A stretch of 64,000 bases of DNA from Labyrinthula sp. Ha (taxonomy: Eukaryota > Sar > Bigyra > Labyrinthulida > Labyrinthulaceae), in assembly GCA_015227615.1 (NCBI GenBank), contig JAALGZ010000005.1:1302001-1366000 (forward strand), given 5' to 3'. The position numbers and the translations under genes are program-made. Of this stretch, positions 35,023-46,913 are shown piece by piece. Every line of letters starts with the position of its first letter. The stretch's first letter is position 1. The notes beneath the pieces were generated by a model. It had not been told where the DNA came from, did no database searches, and saw only the letters and a list, made by a program, of their open reading frames with translations.

Positions 35023-37223
35023 ATGCAAAACATGAGAAGTATTTCACTATTAAACATATTTAGGCCACTACGAGCGCGTACAGTTTCAAGGACAGCCTTC
35101 CCAGCTGTTGGGTTGAATACTGAAAAACCTCAAACTTTATTCGACAAGGTGTGGAACTCACACGTCATTTCTCAAGAAGAGGATGGAACCTGCTTAATTT
35201 ATATTGATAGACATTTAGTTCATGAAGTAACATCACCACAAGCTTTCGAAAGTCTTTCCCTAAATAATAGGGATGTACGACAGAAAAAGCGCACTCTATT
35301 GACACCCGTTCATCTCTCCTCATCTATTATCTTTAGGATCACAATGTATCTACAGCAAAAGGCCGATCTATGAAAAAATTCGCAGACCAAGCTTCGAAGG
35401 ATCAAGTTCTTGCCTTAGATTCAAATGCGAAGAAGTTTGGCCTGCCGTACTTTCCTTTGACAGATAGCAGACAGGGAATCGTGCATATTATTGGTCCTGA
35501 GCAAGGGTTTGTCCTTCCTGGTCTAACAGTGGTTTGCGGAGATAGTCATACTTCAACACATGGTGCATTTGGGAGTTTAGCGTTTGGAATTGGAACAAGC
35601 GAAGTGGAGCATGTATTGGCCACTCAAACTTTGATTCAAAAACCTGCAAAAAATTTGAGAATCAACCTCACAGGAGAACTGGGTGTTGGAGTAACTAGTA
35701 AGGATGTTGTTTTGAAGATAATTGGCGAGATTGGAACAGCTGGTGGAACGCAGCATGTTATTGAATTCGCTGGACCCATCATTGAGAAGATGTCGATGGA
35801 GGGTAGAATGACAATTTGTAATATGGCAATTGAAGCCGGTGCTCGCGCCGGAATGATTGCACCAGATCAAGTAACGTTTGATTATTTGAAGGGAAGAAAT
35901 ATGGCTCCGAAGGATAAAATTTGGGATAAAGCTGTCGAGTATTGGAGTACACTAAAGTCTGATCCTGATGCTTATTTTGATAAGGAAGTTACCATCGATG
36001 GAGAAGATATTCCACCACAAGTGACATGGGGTACTAATCCGGAGATGGTTGCTCCTATTACTGGATCTGTACCCAAAGCTGACGGTAAGTTTATTGTGTC
36101 CAATTAATATTTAGTTTTGAATGAATCGTCAAAAAGAGCACTTGAGTACATGGGTCTTGAACCTGGTCAAGATCTGGATAGTGTTGAAATTGATAAAGTC
36201 TTTGTTGGGAGCTGTACGAACGGAAGAATAGAAGATTTAAGGGAACTTGCTTCTGTGGTTAGGGGGAAGAAGATTCATCCCAAAGTAAAGGCTGCCATGG
36301 TTGTTCCGGGTAGTGGACTAGTTAAGAAACAAGCAGAGGAAGAAGGCTTAGATGCAATCTTGATCGACGCAGGATTTGATTGGCGCCAACCTGGGTGTTC
36401 CATGTGCCTCGGTATGAATGAGGATCAGCTCGAGGAGTACGAAAGATGTGCCAGTACTAGCAACAGAAACTTTGAAGGGCGCCAGGGAAAGAAAGGTAGA
36501 ACACATTTGTTAAGCCCTGCAATGGCTGGTGCGGCTGCTATAACAGGAAGATTAACAGATGTGAGGAAACTATCCCGTGGATTTAGTACTGCGAGACCAC
36601 AAAAAAGGGAGTTTTCAACTGGAATGCAACCATTTACTACAGTCAAGGGGGTTGCAGCTGCTTTGCCTCTTGACAACATAGATACTGATATGATCATTCC
36701 TGCATTGTATTTAAAGACTATCAAGAGAACTGGTCTAGGGAAGTTTGCTTTTGCAGAGATGAGATATAATGAAAATGGAGAAGAGGTGGACTCGTTCGTC
36801 CTTAACCAGCAACCATTTAGAGGCAGTAAGATCATTGTCGCTGGGGATAATTTCGGATGTGGTTCTTCCCGGGAGCACGCCCCTTGGGCTTTGTTAGATT
36901 TTGGTATTAGGTGTGTCATTTCAACTTCGTTTGCCGATATTTTCTACAATAATTGCTTCAAAAATGGAATCCTTCCAATAAAGTTGGACCAAAGTGAAGT
37001 GGATAAAGTTATGGTTGAAGCAAAGGCTGGAAAGGAAGTTGAAGTTAATTTAGAAAGCCAGATGATTAGTCTCCCTACTGGAGAGCAGATCGAGTTTGAT
37101 GTTGAAGAGTTTAGAAAATATTGCTTAGTGAACGGGTTAGATGACATTGGATTGACGTTGAATAAACTCACTCAAATTGAGAATTATGAGGAGTGGAGAC
37201 AGAAAGTACATCCTTGGGTTTAA
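35023..37223 (+). CDS. LEU1: 3-isopropylmalate dehydratase, fused large and small subunits (3 exons)
   Basis: Predicted 713 aa from exons 35023-35307, 35337-36084 and 36115-37223. The introns are 29 nt (GTTCAT...TTTAG) and 30 nt (GTAAGT...TTTAG), both confirmed by the family sequence on each side: splicing restores [12 protein letters not shown] and [14 protein letters not shown]. The enzyme isomerises 2- to 3-isopropylmalate in leucine synthesis. The LeuC part has [13 protein letters not shown] (near 163) and the 4Fe-4S cysteines C378 (SCTNG), C439 and C442 (CSMC). After a Ser/Arg/Thr linker, the LeuD swivel domain starts near 513 with [13 protein letters not shown] and [14 protein letters not shown]. 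The fused form is as in yeast LEU1. The Arg/Ser-rich first 35 residues look like an organelle presequence. Tail-to-tail with AMT, 116 bp apart. Confidence 0.96.
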
Positions 37224-37339
37224 GCTAGTTTCTATATTTAACAAACCATATTTTGTTTCTTTGGAGTCAAAATTTTCATTTATGTTGACGCTTAGTGATC
37301 TATGTACTAAAATAAGGACTCTATACAGGATCTTCCGAT

Positions 37340-38689
37340 TTAAAAGTGAAGCTTTTGTGCTCCTCCATGTTCAGATGCATCAAGTCCGTCTTTTTCAATA
37401 TCAGGAGAAACTCTTAAGAATCCAAGAATCTTCATTACAGTAAAAAGAATTGCAGTTAGAAACGAAGTCCAAAGAACAATCAACAAGATTCCAACAAACT
37501 GCATTCCAAACTGTGCACCTCTATCTAAATCACCCTCACTGATACTGTACGAATCAATAAGCGCATCTTCACTAGCAAAAATTCCAACAGCCAAAACACC
37601 CCAAACTCCAGCAAAACCGTGAACTGGTGCAGCTCCAATAGGATCATCTATCTTTAGGTTCTCTAGCAACTGTGCGGATCCAATGTAAACAAGTGCACCG
37701 ATTGCACCAATCGGAAGCGCCACAGCATCTTCGACAGCTGTGCACCCAGCGGTAATCGAAACAAGTCCTGCAAGAATGCAATTTAGCACCATGCTTAAAT
37801 CGTAGTGTCCTTTAACAAGCTTAGATACAATAATTCCAACAACTCCAGCAGCAGATGGAGCCAACGTGGTAGTAATTGCAGCCTTCGACATGTTTGTACC
37901 GTCAATTACTAAAGTGGAACCTGGGTTAAATCCGTACCATCCAAACCAAAGAATGAAAGTTCCCAAAGTTTGAAGAGTGTAACTGGATGGCTTAAGTGGT
38001 TTTCCACTGAATCTTCCCTCTCTTGGTCCGATGGTGATCGCACCAACTAGCGCAGCGAAACCTCCAGTAGCATGAACAACTCCACTTCCAGCGAAATCAA
38101 TTAATCCAATTGAACCATCAACAAGATCTCCATCTTCAGCGAAAGCTGACATGAATCCAGCACTGCTCCACGCCCAATGGGTAACAACTGGAAAGATGAA
38201 GCCCGTCATGAGAATTGCGTAAACAAAATAAGCACCTAGAGTGATTCTCTCAGCGACTGCTCCAGACACAATGGTTGCTGCAGTAGCTGCAAAAGTGTAC
38301 TGAAAGAAGAAGAGAGCAGCCACAGGTACTCCATCAACCAAACAATCGGTGTCAGGATCATAAGCAAATCCTCCTCCTCCAATGAAGGAGTTTGAGCTGG
38401 AGGTACATCCATCTCCATAAGCAAAACCCCATCCGAAAAGCCAGTAAAATACACCTCCAATACTCACAGTTCCGATATTCTTGAACATAATGTTAATAAC
38501 AGAAGGTTTTGTTACTGATCCCGCCTCTAGCATACTGAAACCACAGTGCATGAAGAACACCAGAGTTCCAGCTACGATCAACCAGATGTTGTCTGAAGAA
38601 GTCTTGCTTGCGAAAGCTCCATCGCTTGCGTCGAAAACTTCCTGCGTCAGGTCAGCGATAAGAGTGAGGTCTTCATCACTTAGAGACAT
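37340..38689 (-). CDS. AMT: Ammonium transporter, AMT family
   Basis: 449 aa, intronless, with the eleven-span plan of the Amt/Mep/Rh family in the plasma membrane. The signature DFAGSGVVHATGGFAALVGA contains pore His206, and the second pore His357 sits in GAAPVHGFAGVWG. GAVAER (143-148) and HWAWSS (171-176) are also conserved. The cytosolic C-tail keeps GLDASEHGG, where Ser439 occupies the position of the Thr whose phosphorylation shuts plant AMT1 trimers, so post-translational shut-off is plausible. The N-terminus is long and acidic with no clear signal peptide. The start is the first ATG. The upstream region has several palindromes that may be control sites, in keeping with nitrogen-regulated expression of such genes. 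Confidence 0.96.
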   Translation of the reverse strand: MSLSDEDLTLIADLTQEVFDASDGAFASKTSSDNIWLIVAGTLVFFMHCGFSMLEAGSVTKPSVINIMFKNIGTVSIGGVFYWLFGWGFAYGDGCTSSSNSFIGGGGFAYDPDTDCLVDGVPVAALFFFQYTFAATAATIVSGAVAERITLGAYFVYAILMTGFIFPVVTHWAWSSAGFMSAFAEDGDLVDGSIGLIDFAGSGVVHATGGFAALVGAITIGPREGRFSGKPLKPSSYTLQTLGTFILWFGWYGFNPGSTLVIDGTNMSKAAITTTLAPSAAGVVGIIVSKLVKGHYDLSMVLNCILAGLVSITAGCTAVEDAVALPIGAIGALVYIGSAQLLENLKIDDPIGAAPVHGFAGVWGVLAVGIFASEDALIDSYSISEGDLDRGAQFGMQFVGILLIVLWTSFLTAILFTVMKILGFLRVSPDIEKDGLDASEHGGAQKLHF

Positions 38690-38812
38690 TTTTCAATTTC
38701 TTTTGTTCCTTTAAGTTTGACCACGTTTTTTCTACCGTATAGAAATGTAGTGAAGATGTGTTCAACTTCTTATAGTATTTTATACGGGAGTTTTCGGGTA
38801 CAGCGATTTCAT

Positions 38813-38847
38813 GTGGGCAATACACGGAGTACAGCAATATTGCCCAC
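38813..38847. promoter_or_regulatory. Perfect 10-bp inverted repeat upstream of AMT
   Basis: GTGGGCAATA (38813-38822) and its exact reverse complement TATTGCCCAC (38838-38847) with a 15-base spacer, 124 bp before the AMT ATG. The symmetry suggests binding by a dimeric factor; no factor can be named. Confidence 0.45.
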
Positions 38848-38853
38848 TTGCTC

Positions 38854-38890
38854 GACGCGTCATATGTTATAGTTTAGATTAATGACGTCA
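38854..38890. promoter_or_regulatory. GACGCGTC and TGACGTCA palindromes upstream of AMT
   Basis: GACGCGTC lies at 38854-38861, and TGACGTCA at 38883-38890. The latter is the consensus CRE of bZIP factors of the ATF/CREB group. Both are perfect 8-bp palindromes within 205 bp of the AMT start. Confidence 0.4.
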
Positions 38891-41800
38891 GCATGAATAT
38901 TGTTGTTTGAGAACTCAGTTTAGGGAGTTTCAGAAGTTACAAAAGGAAGTTGGCACGGTTTTGGTCTTGTTTCTTATTCCAATTTTGAAGAATTTGGGCA
39001 AAATATATAAAGAAAAAGAGTTCTTTGTCATAGTTTAATGTTTTAAAGTTTATATGGAAATTTGATATGTCATCCAGATAAGGTTTCTCTCGTCGAGAGG
39101 TAACCTCGGAAATTTTGTTTCGGTTGTCATGAGAAGAAGTAAAAATTCAGGCTTGTGATTTTCAAGGCATATACAGAGCTCTGGGGTCCCAATATTCTCA
39201 CTTTCACAAAAGATGACTACAACACCTGCTCTCTTAATAGTTGAATTCTCAGTGGTCACCAAACTCACTGCTTTGCAACATCAGAAATCTACACATCCAA
39301 AATAAAATCAATCTTCCTTGATGGAGCAGGAAAATTGCATAAACTCATCTCGAAGGAGAACAAAGTGTCTTCAATTATTTGTTTCATTAGAACGGTTACC
39401 TAAATTTCAGTTGCCAACTTCTGGAAATATGTCTTAGAATTTTAGTCTTGTTCTTTGTTCATGTTTTTACCTTTCTGGGATCGAACTTCTATTCAAACAG
39501 AAAACTCTGTTATTATTTAAAAGACCTAAAGAGCTCCTTCTTAATGTTTAAGTACAACGGGATGAAATTGAATCGACACATGGGTAACGTTCCTTCCTTG
39601 TTGAGTTTTTAGCTTGGGGGATATGTATTTGCTGTCGCTATCGTAGCTCAGAGCATTTTGCCCCGGTATCCCAAAATGTTGAGCGTTGATTTCTCATGTA
39701 TTAATCTTGGAGTATAAACATAAAGAAATACTGGTTAAGAGATGGGTTATTCAGTGCAAATAGGCAGCCTGTAGAGATCGCAAATATTGCCTCAAAGGAA
39801 GATTTTAGAGATAGTGGCTCACTGAGCAAAATATTTTCCAAATTGCAGCAGACTCTGATATGATCAAAGTTTATGTCTTACATTAACTAAAAAGAAGGGC
39901 ACTTATATTAAACTATATATAGTATTTAATAGGTGCTGAGCTTAAGCGCAAAGTATATCTCTAAGAGGCTTTTAATAAAATTCAGTGTTAGTTCGGAAGC
40001 TTCTTAGTTCCAATTCTAGACATTAATCTAAAGGCCTGAACAAGAAAGCAAAGCAGTTTCAAATCGATACTCTGACCTCTGCCAACCCATCTTACAACGG
40101 AACCCATATTCTTCCCACTTATACATCTCAGATCATAGATATATGAAATGAAAATACATGATCTCGGATAAAGAAAAATATGGATAATACCACCCAGATA
40201 TATATTTGGAAGTTTTACTCTAGCAAAACAGGTACAACCTTACTGTCAACATCAACACACGAACTGTGTATAGGGGGATGCCTCCAGTTGTATTAGCTAA
40301 TAGGTTTGGACAAGCACTCTGGAGGCCACTTTGAGCTAACTAGCAATATTTTAGGTTGTCAGTTTATGAAGTTAGTAGCAATAGAGTAACTCCAGCCTTT
40401 ATATCTTCTTCAGATAGAAAAGTGAAAATTGCATGCAGGAGAGAGGTAAGCAGCTTGGCACCAGAGTTGATTGAATAATCTGATTAAACTAAAGGCGATG
40501 GAATGAAATTCTTATTCAAAGTAAATGAATTCAATTAATTTATCAAACAAACTAAATAGTAAAAGGATGCATTAGCTAGGAGACTAATCACACAACATTA
40601 AACTTCAATACCTAAATTACAAAAGCCTTAATACATTAGAGACAAAAAAATGACTTCAGTCTCTCTGCACTATGAGGAATCGCAGTCTAATATTGAGTCC
40701 ATTATTTTGGTAGCTAGAGAGCAGCTGACTTACCTCTCAAATGTAGTACTTATGCTGCTCCTTCTCAACAACTATAAATTGTTTTCATCACAGAAAATTT
40801 TTACATTCTTGTTAATAATAAGAACAAACGTGACTTGACATATATACTGATCATGTGTATTATTCAATAACTTTGTACCGAGTCGTATTACCCAGTTATT
40901 GCTACTTAGTATCTATTGAAATGGGTATCTACCTTGAGCCAAGCTCCCCGCAAAGAAATACATAGTGGTCGTTAAGAAGCTTTTTTATTCATATATTTTT
41001 GGTTCTAGTTATTTTATAGAATTCATGAATAATTTTTGAAGGATAGGAAAGATGAAATCAGAAGAACACTACTCCAGTTGATCTTCTCTTCAGGGGCCGT
41101 ATGGTATAGATAATCCAAGACGAATCTTGGACATACTCTCAAATCAAAAAATTTTCAGCTGTCTGGTCAAAACCAAATTAATCATACCTTGGATTTAGTT
41201 GAATCAGGTACCATAGTAGCTATAAACCTGACATGTGTGCTTAAACACCTTTGGCGTTAAAAGATATATAGCGCATATGGCATGAGGAAATCTTACAAAA
41301 TGAAAGTAAATATAGCCCTTATGCAAGTTTACATTTTTCCGATCTTGCTATATGCTTGATTTGAAAAATATGACCAAAAACATTGGTTCTTTTTCATTAC
41401 ATTAGAACACCGTGTGAGGCATTGAAGTCGTTTATTTAGCGAAAAAATCTCTCGAGGGAAAATTATTACAACCACAATACATACTCCTTTGGGAAGCAGT
41501 AATTCTTGAATTCCTAGAAAGTAGGACAAAGATAAACTTAGATATACCAAACCTATGTTCTTGATAAGTTATAATCTATTAGCTACTCTGGTTTCATGGA
41601 AGAAAACTTTTATTTTTAACTTTCAATTGGCTAGGGTAATAATCGTATCCACTACCAATGATTAACTGGCTACTTCTAAATACTACTCAAAAACTTTGTA
41701 TCTATGAGTACTATTTATAGAGGAGGAACATACATCTGTACAAAATAGGCAAAATAATGTTACCTAAGTATCAAGAATTAGTCAAAATAGCTAAGGCAAG

Positions 41801-44800
41801 TCACTGTTTATCCAGAAAACTGCAGCGTTCAAAGATGTATCAATATAGTAGCAATGAATCAATATCTACCTTCCCCAAAAAGGCGTACACGTGGATTTAG
41901 TACTTGTATTTGAAGAAGTAAATATAATTTATAGTCAGCGGAAAGCTCTTTAATGGTTTCTCTCTGGACTCTACTTTAGAAGTAAATCAGTAGATAATAT
42001 TGCATGCTGACAAAAGGTTTATTATGGAAACAAGTAATTTTGAAATTAGAATTTATACCAATACTACAAGTAGTAATAGCAACATCCCATGTATACCCAT
42101 GTTTCTATTAAGTAATTATACATTTCCAGCTTTCTAAGAACATATCTACGGTATGCATTACAAATTGCTAAGAAACATTGCATACATTTTACTCTTTAGG
42201 CTCAAATTTAGGTGTGCCGAAACTTTCAAATGGTTACGTTTCTTATTACTGAGATATCTACAGTGTGAGCCACAGACTTTGTAGAGTATCTGAATCAAGA
42301 AAGAGATTAACTTGCCTATCATCAATTCACTTAACGATTGCTGCCTGGAAGAGAATATCTACTTTTTGTGCGTTAAAATCAATTAAGGATATGGAGCATC
42401 TCTTGATAATCAATCCAAGTGGGTGATTTCCATAAGGTTTATAGACAGTTATCATTTAACCGTATTTAATACACAACATGGCTCCAAGAGTAACGAATTT
42501 AATTTGTTGCATTTTCTTTGAATCTTAATATTTAGCTTAAAGTTTGCAATTTGTAGTATATAGCTAAATGTCACAGGAAAATTTTCATAGTAACTTATAT
42601 TCAATGAGCTGTGTAGCAACTTGGAAATGTGTAATTGGTTTTAACTATTAGGTAAACTGCCTTCATCACCAATGTGGCAATACGTTTAGTAGGCATTACA
42701 TGCTAGTGATATATTTACTAAATCTTAGCAAAAATATTTTTCATAGTCAATAGTTCTCCTCTTAAAAGGAGAATCTTTTGAGTAAAAGCTGTGTCTAATA
42801 AGAATGTACAGTTGTACTCGAATGTATTCTATTGGTGAATGAAGTTTTCAAGAAGGTTATATCATAATATTTCCAAGCGCCGGAAAAAACCCTGAATTTG
42901 TCCATAAATACATGGAAATTGTGTTTTATGTATACATTTGACATCTGTTACCCTATCACGGGTTATTGATATGGTCTTAGGTAAAAACTCGCGCTCTCTC
43001 ATCAGATATAGATTGAAGTATAACTTACTAAATTTGATTATGGTCTTTTCTATACCCTGAGTTAACACTTATAGGCACATTCAAGTAATGCACCATTTGT
43101 CGTCGAATGGAGGTTCACAACAGCAAAGGTTAGTTCATTGGTGTTTTGTACTTTTGGAGTATGGGTTTAAGTTTAGTGGGAATCTACTTTGCTCTATTTA
43201 TACAGGATAATAGAGATGACATTTCAACAGGCAAAAAGATTGAATTTCTGGTTGATACACACTGATGAGTTCAGTTGTGAGGGGTCGGTGAACCAAACAA
43301 TCATAAAAAATGTATGAGCTAGATTAATAACTTTCTTAAAATAAGAAAATGATGCCTGTCGGTATTTCCGATGGAACTCATAAGGCTCAGATCGTAGATT
43401 CATGTTTGACCTCAAAGGTGGAAACGATCGGTTGTGGCAATCTAACAAGTAAAAATATTTCGCATGAAAAACAAATGAATGCCAAGTTAGCTGTACCATC
43501 TTTGCCTAGACCAAGTTAACAATATTTATTAAGGTTACAATACGCTAAAGAAAAAAGAACCATTATGAAACAATAAGATAGGGAAATAATAATGACTTGT
43601 TTCCGTAGCGTCAATGTATTTGTCTTCCTAATAACATACTCTCTAAACTACATAGTGCAGTAGATAGGACACGCAAATTCTAGAATTATGGCTTACAAAT
43701 TCCATATTTTTTATTAAAATGATTATTATTCTTAAGTTTTTTTCACTTTTCGAATAATATTTAGCAGAAACTCATGTTTCATCAACTTTTAAGTGTCTAC
43801 ACGTTTAGAACTACAAATGAAGTGTGACCATTAACTGATGAAAACCCGATCAAGCTTACATGCACCATTAAGAATGTTATATATTGAATGAAATCTCTGA
43901 AGTAAACTTATCTAAATAGTGACATTTGGCCCAACATTGCTTTGTCGGGCTAGAAATGAAAAGAGCCGACACTCTCAAACACTCAATTTGGTCCTGATCA
44001 CGCATGTTGAAAAGAAAGACTGTGGCCTTATGTAAGGAAGTCTTGAGTAACGAGACAGAAGTTGCAAGATTTTGGGCTTTGTCTATAATTAGATGAGTGA
44101 AGAAAATGTTGAGAATGAATAATATCAAACGTTATAAAGTAATGATTCAGGTTGCTCTTTCTAAATGTAATCTCCTGGTTTGCTCTAGTTGGAAAAATCA
44201 TCCTTATTAATACTTGAAACTACCCGCAAGGGTAATTGAACCATAACGAGAAGAAAAATCTGTCCTCAAAAAAACCTAACTACACAACTTTGCTTTGTGA
44301 CTCGAAGGCTATCTTCTGCTTCTCCCCATAGTATTTCCCAGCCATTTGATCTATCGTCTTTTGTTTCTTTACAAAGTAACAGAATTAAGCCATAAAACTC
44401 TGTAATACTTTCTGGCCATTAGGTAATGTATTGACAGTCCGCAATTGTTCTAGTAAATTTTATTTCTTAATGAATCCTAATTTTTTTTTTGTTATCTGGT
44501 AATAATTATCATTTAACGCTTTAAAAGGTATATCAAAGGTACTAAAAACAGTAAAATTCTATCCTAAACACACAGCATATCTCCAAAGGAGCATTATCCA
44601 TGACTTTCACCTTAGTTTTGTAGTTAAGGAACTCCTTTGAATGTTCATCCAGTAGTCAATAATAAGTACTTTAATTTTTTGATCCCATCAATTCATACGC
44701 CAAAAATAATCTTGAGCCAATGCCCAAAAAAACTATGCAATTCGTGCGTCTCATTAGAGCGCAGTAAGAATACTGTTGTTTTCGTTAAACCTGGTGTTTC

Positions 44801-45249
44801 TTTATCGTTATGTATCTTAACGGTAAACCTCATTTTTATCGTTACTATCTCTTTTTGGGTATTCAGGAGAAGGCATATGTGAAAGCATTATTACTGGTAA
44901 TTACCGGTTTTCGTATTAAGCCACCCTAATTAACGTTTACAATTTGAATCTACTCTGAAAAACTTCAGTTAGAATTTCCACAATTGCGCGAACATTGATA
45001 AATCTGATCAAGTGAAAATCCTCTAACCTGGGGTATCAGCAACAAACAGTCAGCCTAGAGTTTATGATACAAATACAGTAGGGGATAGATAAGAACTTCT
45101 TTCACACTATTTTTTGGACATTCATCGAAAACTAGGAATAGAAACCACGAGAGGGAAGCTGCGCACCCAAAATAAAACCAGAAAAGACCAGATACCATAA
45201 AAAAGAATAAAACTGGGAAATATTCTGCATAAAACCAACAGAAAAGGAC
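38891..45249. other. Gene-poor stretch
   Basis: No supported gene in this head-to-head interval between AMT and NIPA. Open frames are under 95 codons. An 8-bp inverted repeat (GCCTCCAG/CTGGAGGC, 40280-40326) is the only structure I noted. Confidence 0.5.
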
Positions 45250-46831
45250 ATGTTCAACTTCTTGGAACGGTTTGGTACCTCCTCAGTTAACTACGATGAT
45301 TTTGACTTTGATTACTTGCTTTTGAACGACTCTGACGTGGGAGATGAAAAAGAAGAAAGCCTCGATCTGTGGTTTGTAGGTGTGATTTTATATGCTACAG
45401 GTGCGTTTTTCATGGCTTTAGGCATTGCCCTGCAGAAAACTTCAATAAACAGGGAATTTGAACGAACCGCAGATGTGGCTTTGCACCGCCCCAAGTTCAA
45501 GCAACCAATATGGGTATCTGGTATTGTCCTTTACGGATCTTCAGGGGCCTTTATGTCTGCAGCCTTAGGTTTTGCTCCACAAAGTCTTCTGACTCCGTTA
45601 ATGTCTGTCGTCATCGTTTCGAATGCAATCCTTGGCCGATTTCTACTTTACGAACCCATTAGTACTAGAGACTTGAAGTGTATTGTAGTTATTATTATCT
45701 CTGTGGTTATGACAACTTTGTCTGCACCATCAACAGATACGAAACCAAGTACAGAAGAGCTAATTAGTTTATACTCTGAAATACCTTTCATAATGTATGT
45801 AGTATTTTTAATAGGTCTAATGTTGACCTTTTATTTTCAAAATTGGAGTATCCATAGAAAAATAGAAGACCACCAAATTTTATCTTCAAAGGATGAGTTC
45901 TTGTACAGTTTTAGTTACGGAGCATCTGCAGGATGTTGGGTATTTGTTTTTGTTTTTTTAGTATATAGGGTGGTCTTTCTGTGACTATGATGAAAAGTGC
46001 AATTAATATTCTTACTGATAATTACAATAATGAAGGACTTGGACAAACTTTTATTACACCTTTGACTTATATTTTACTCTCCGTTCTTGTACTCTGCTGG
46101 TATCAGCAACTTAACTGGATCAACAAAGGCCTTGAAAAATTCCCCGCTGTTTTTGTTGTCAGTATTGAGGCAGTTCTAAATGAAGTAGTCGCGTATATAT
46201 ATACATCTTTTTTTGACTCTTTAGGGTTTCTGGTGGAATGCTATATTTTCAGGAATACAAGAACTTTAACACTGGACAGGCCTTAGGTTTTTTCCTAGGG
46301 CTTGTTATTGGTGTAGTGTCCATTGTGATTTTTGCTGTAAGGGATAACACAGTAGGTCCAGAAGAAGACTTTTTTACAAATTCTGAATGCATGAACTGTT
46401 GCACGTGTTGTAATCTAATCGCTGATGACATTGGTAAGAGACCTTCAGTTACTTCAATTAATCAAAGTATCAAAAGTACTATTTCACAAGGGGAAATTTT
46501 ATATGTGGATGAAACAGGGCACGAAGTTAGACTTCCAGGAAACGACGGGCTTGTATTTTATGACCACATTTCAACACCCACTACAATAATTGTGTCTGGA
46601 ATCTCTTACTTGTATAATTCTTTGTTAGGACACCCAGAGGAGGCAGCCCCAACTCCAGATGGAACTGATAATTCTTTTCAGAGAAGAAGAGAAAGTATGG
46701 GAAGAACTTCTTTTAGAAGACAATCACCTCCCCCTGAAGAGGAAGAGGGAATAGGAGCTCGTGTTATTAGTTACTTCTCTGATTGGTTAGTGTCGAAGGA
46801 TGATAAGTCCAATATTGAAGATAAACTTTGA
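45250..46831 (+). CDS. NIPA-type magnesium transporter (3 exons)
   Basis: Predicted 506 aa from exons 45250-45939, 45969-46192 and 46225-46831. The introns are 29 nt (GTATTT...ATATAG) and 32 nt (GTATAT...CTTTAG). Splicing restores family text on both sides: GASAGCW-GGLSVTMMKSA and VVA-VSGGMLYFQEYKNF. It belongs to the NIPA/DUF803 (drug/metabolite transporter fold) family of Mg2+ carriers of plasma and endosomal membranes. About nine hydrophobic spans follow an acidic 40-residue N-terminus. Conserved parts include FAPQSLLTPLMSVVIVSNAIL and LYEPISTRDL. The long C-tail has a Cys cluster (CMNCCTCC, near residue 350) that could be palmitoylated, then a Ser/Arg/Pro-rich acidic end. Tail-to-tail with TAF2, only 82 bp between stops. 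Confidence 0.93.
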
Positions 46832-46913
46832 CAAGTATGATAGCACTGGGGTGTAGAATTAGAATCCTTCAGTTATTTATAACCCTTGAGTTTTTGTTTT
46901 GTTAACAAAGGAC

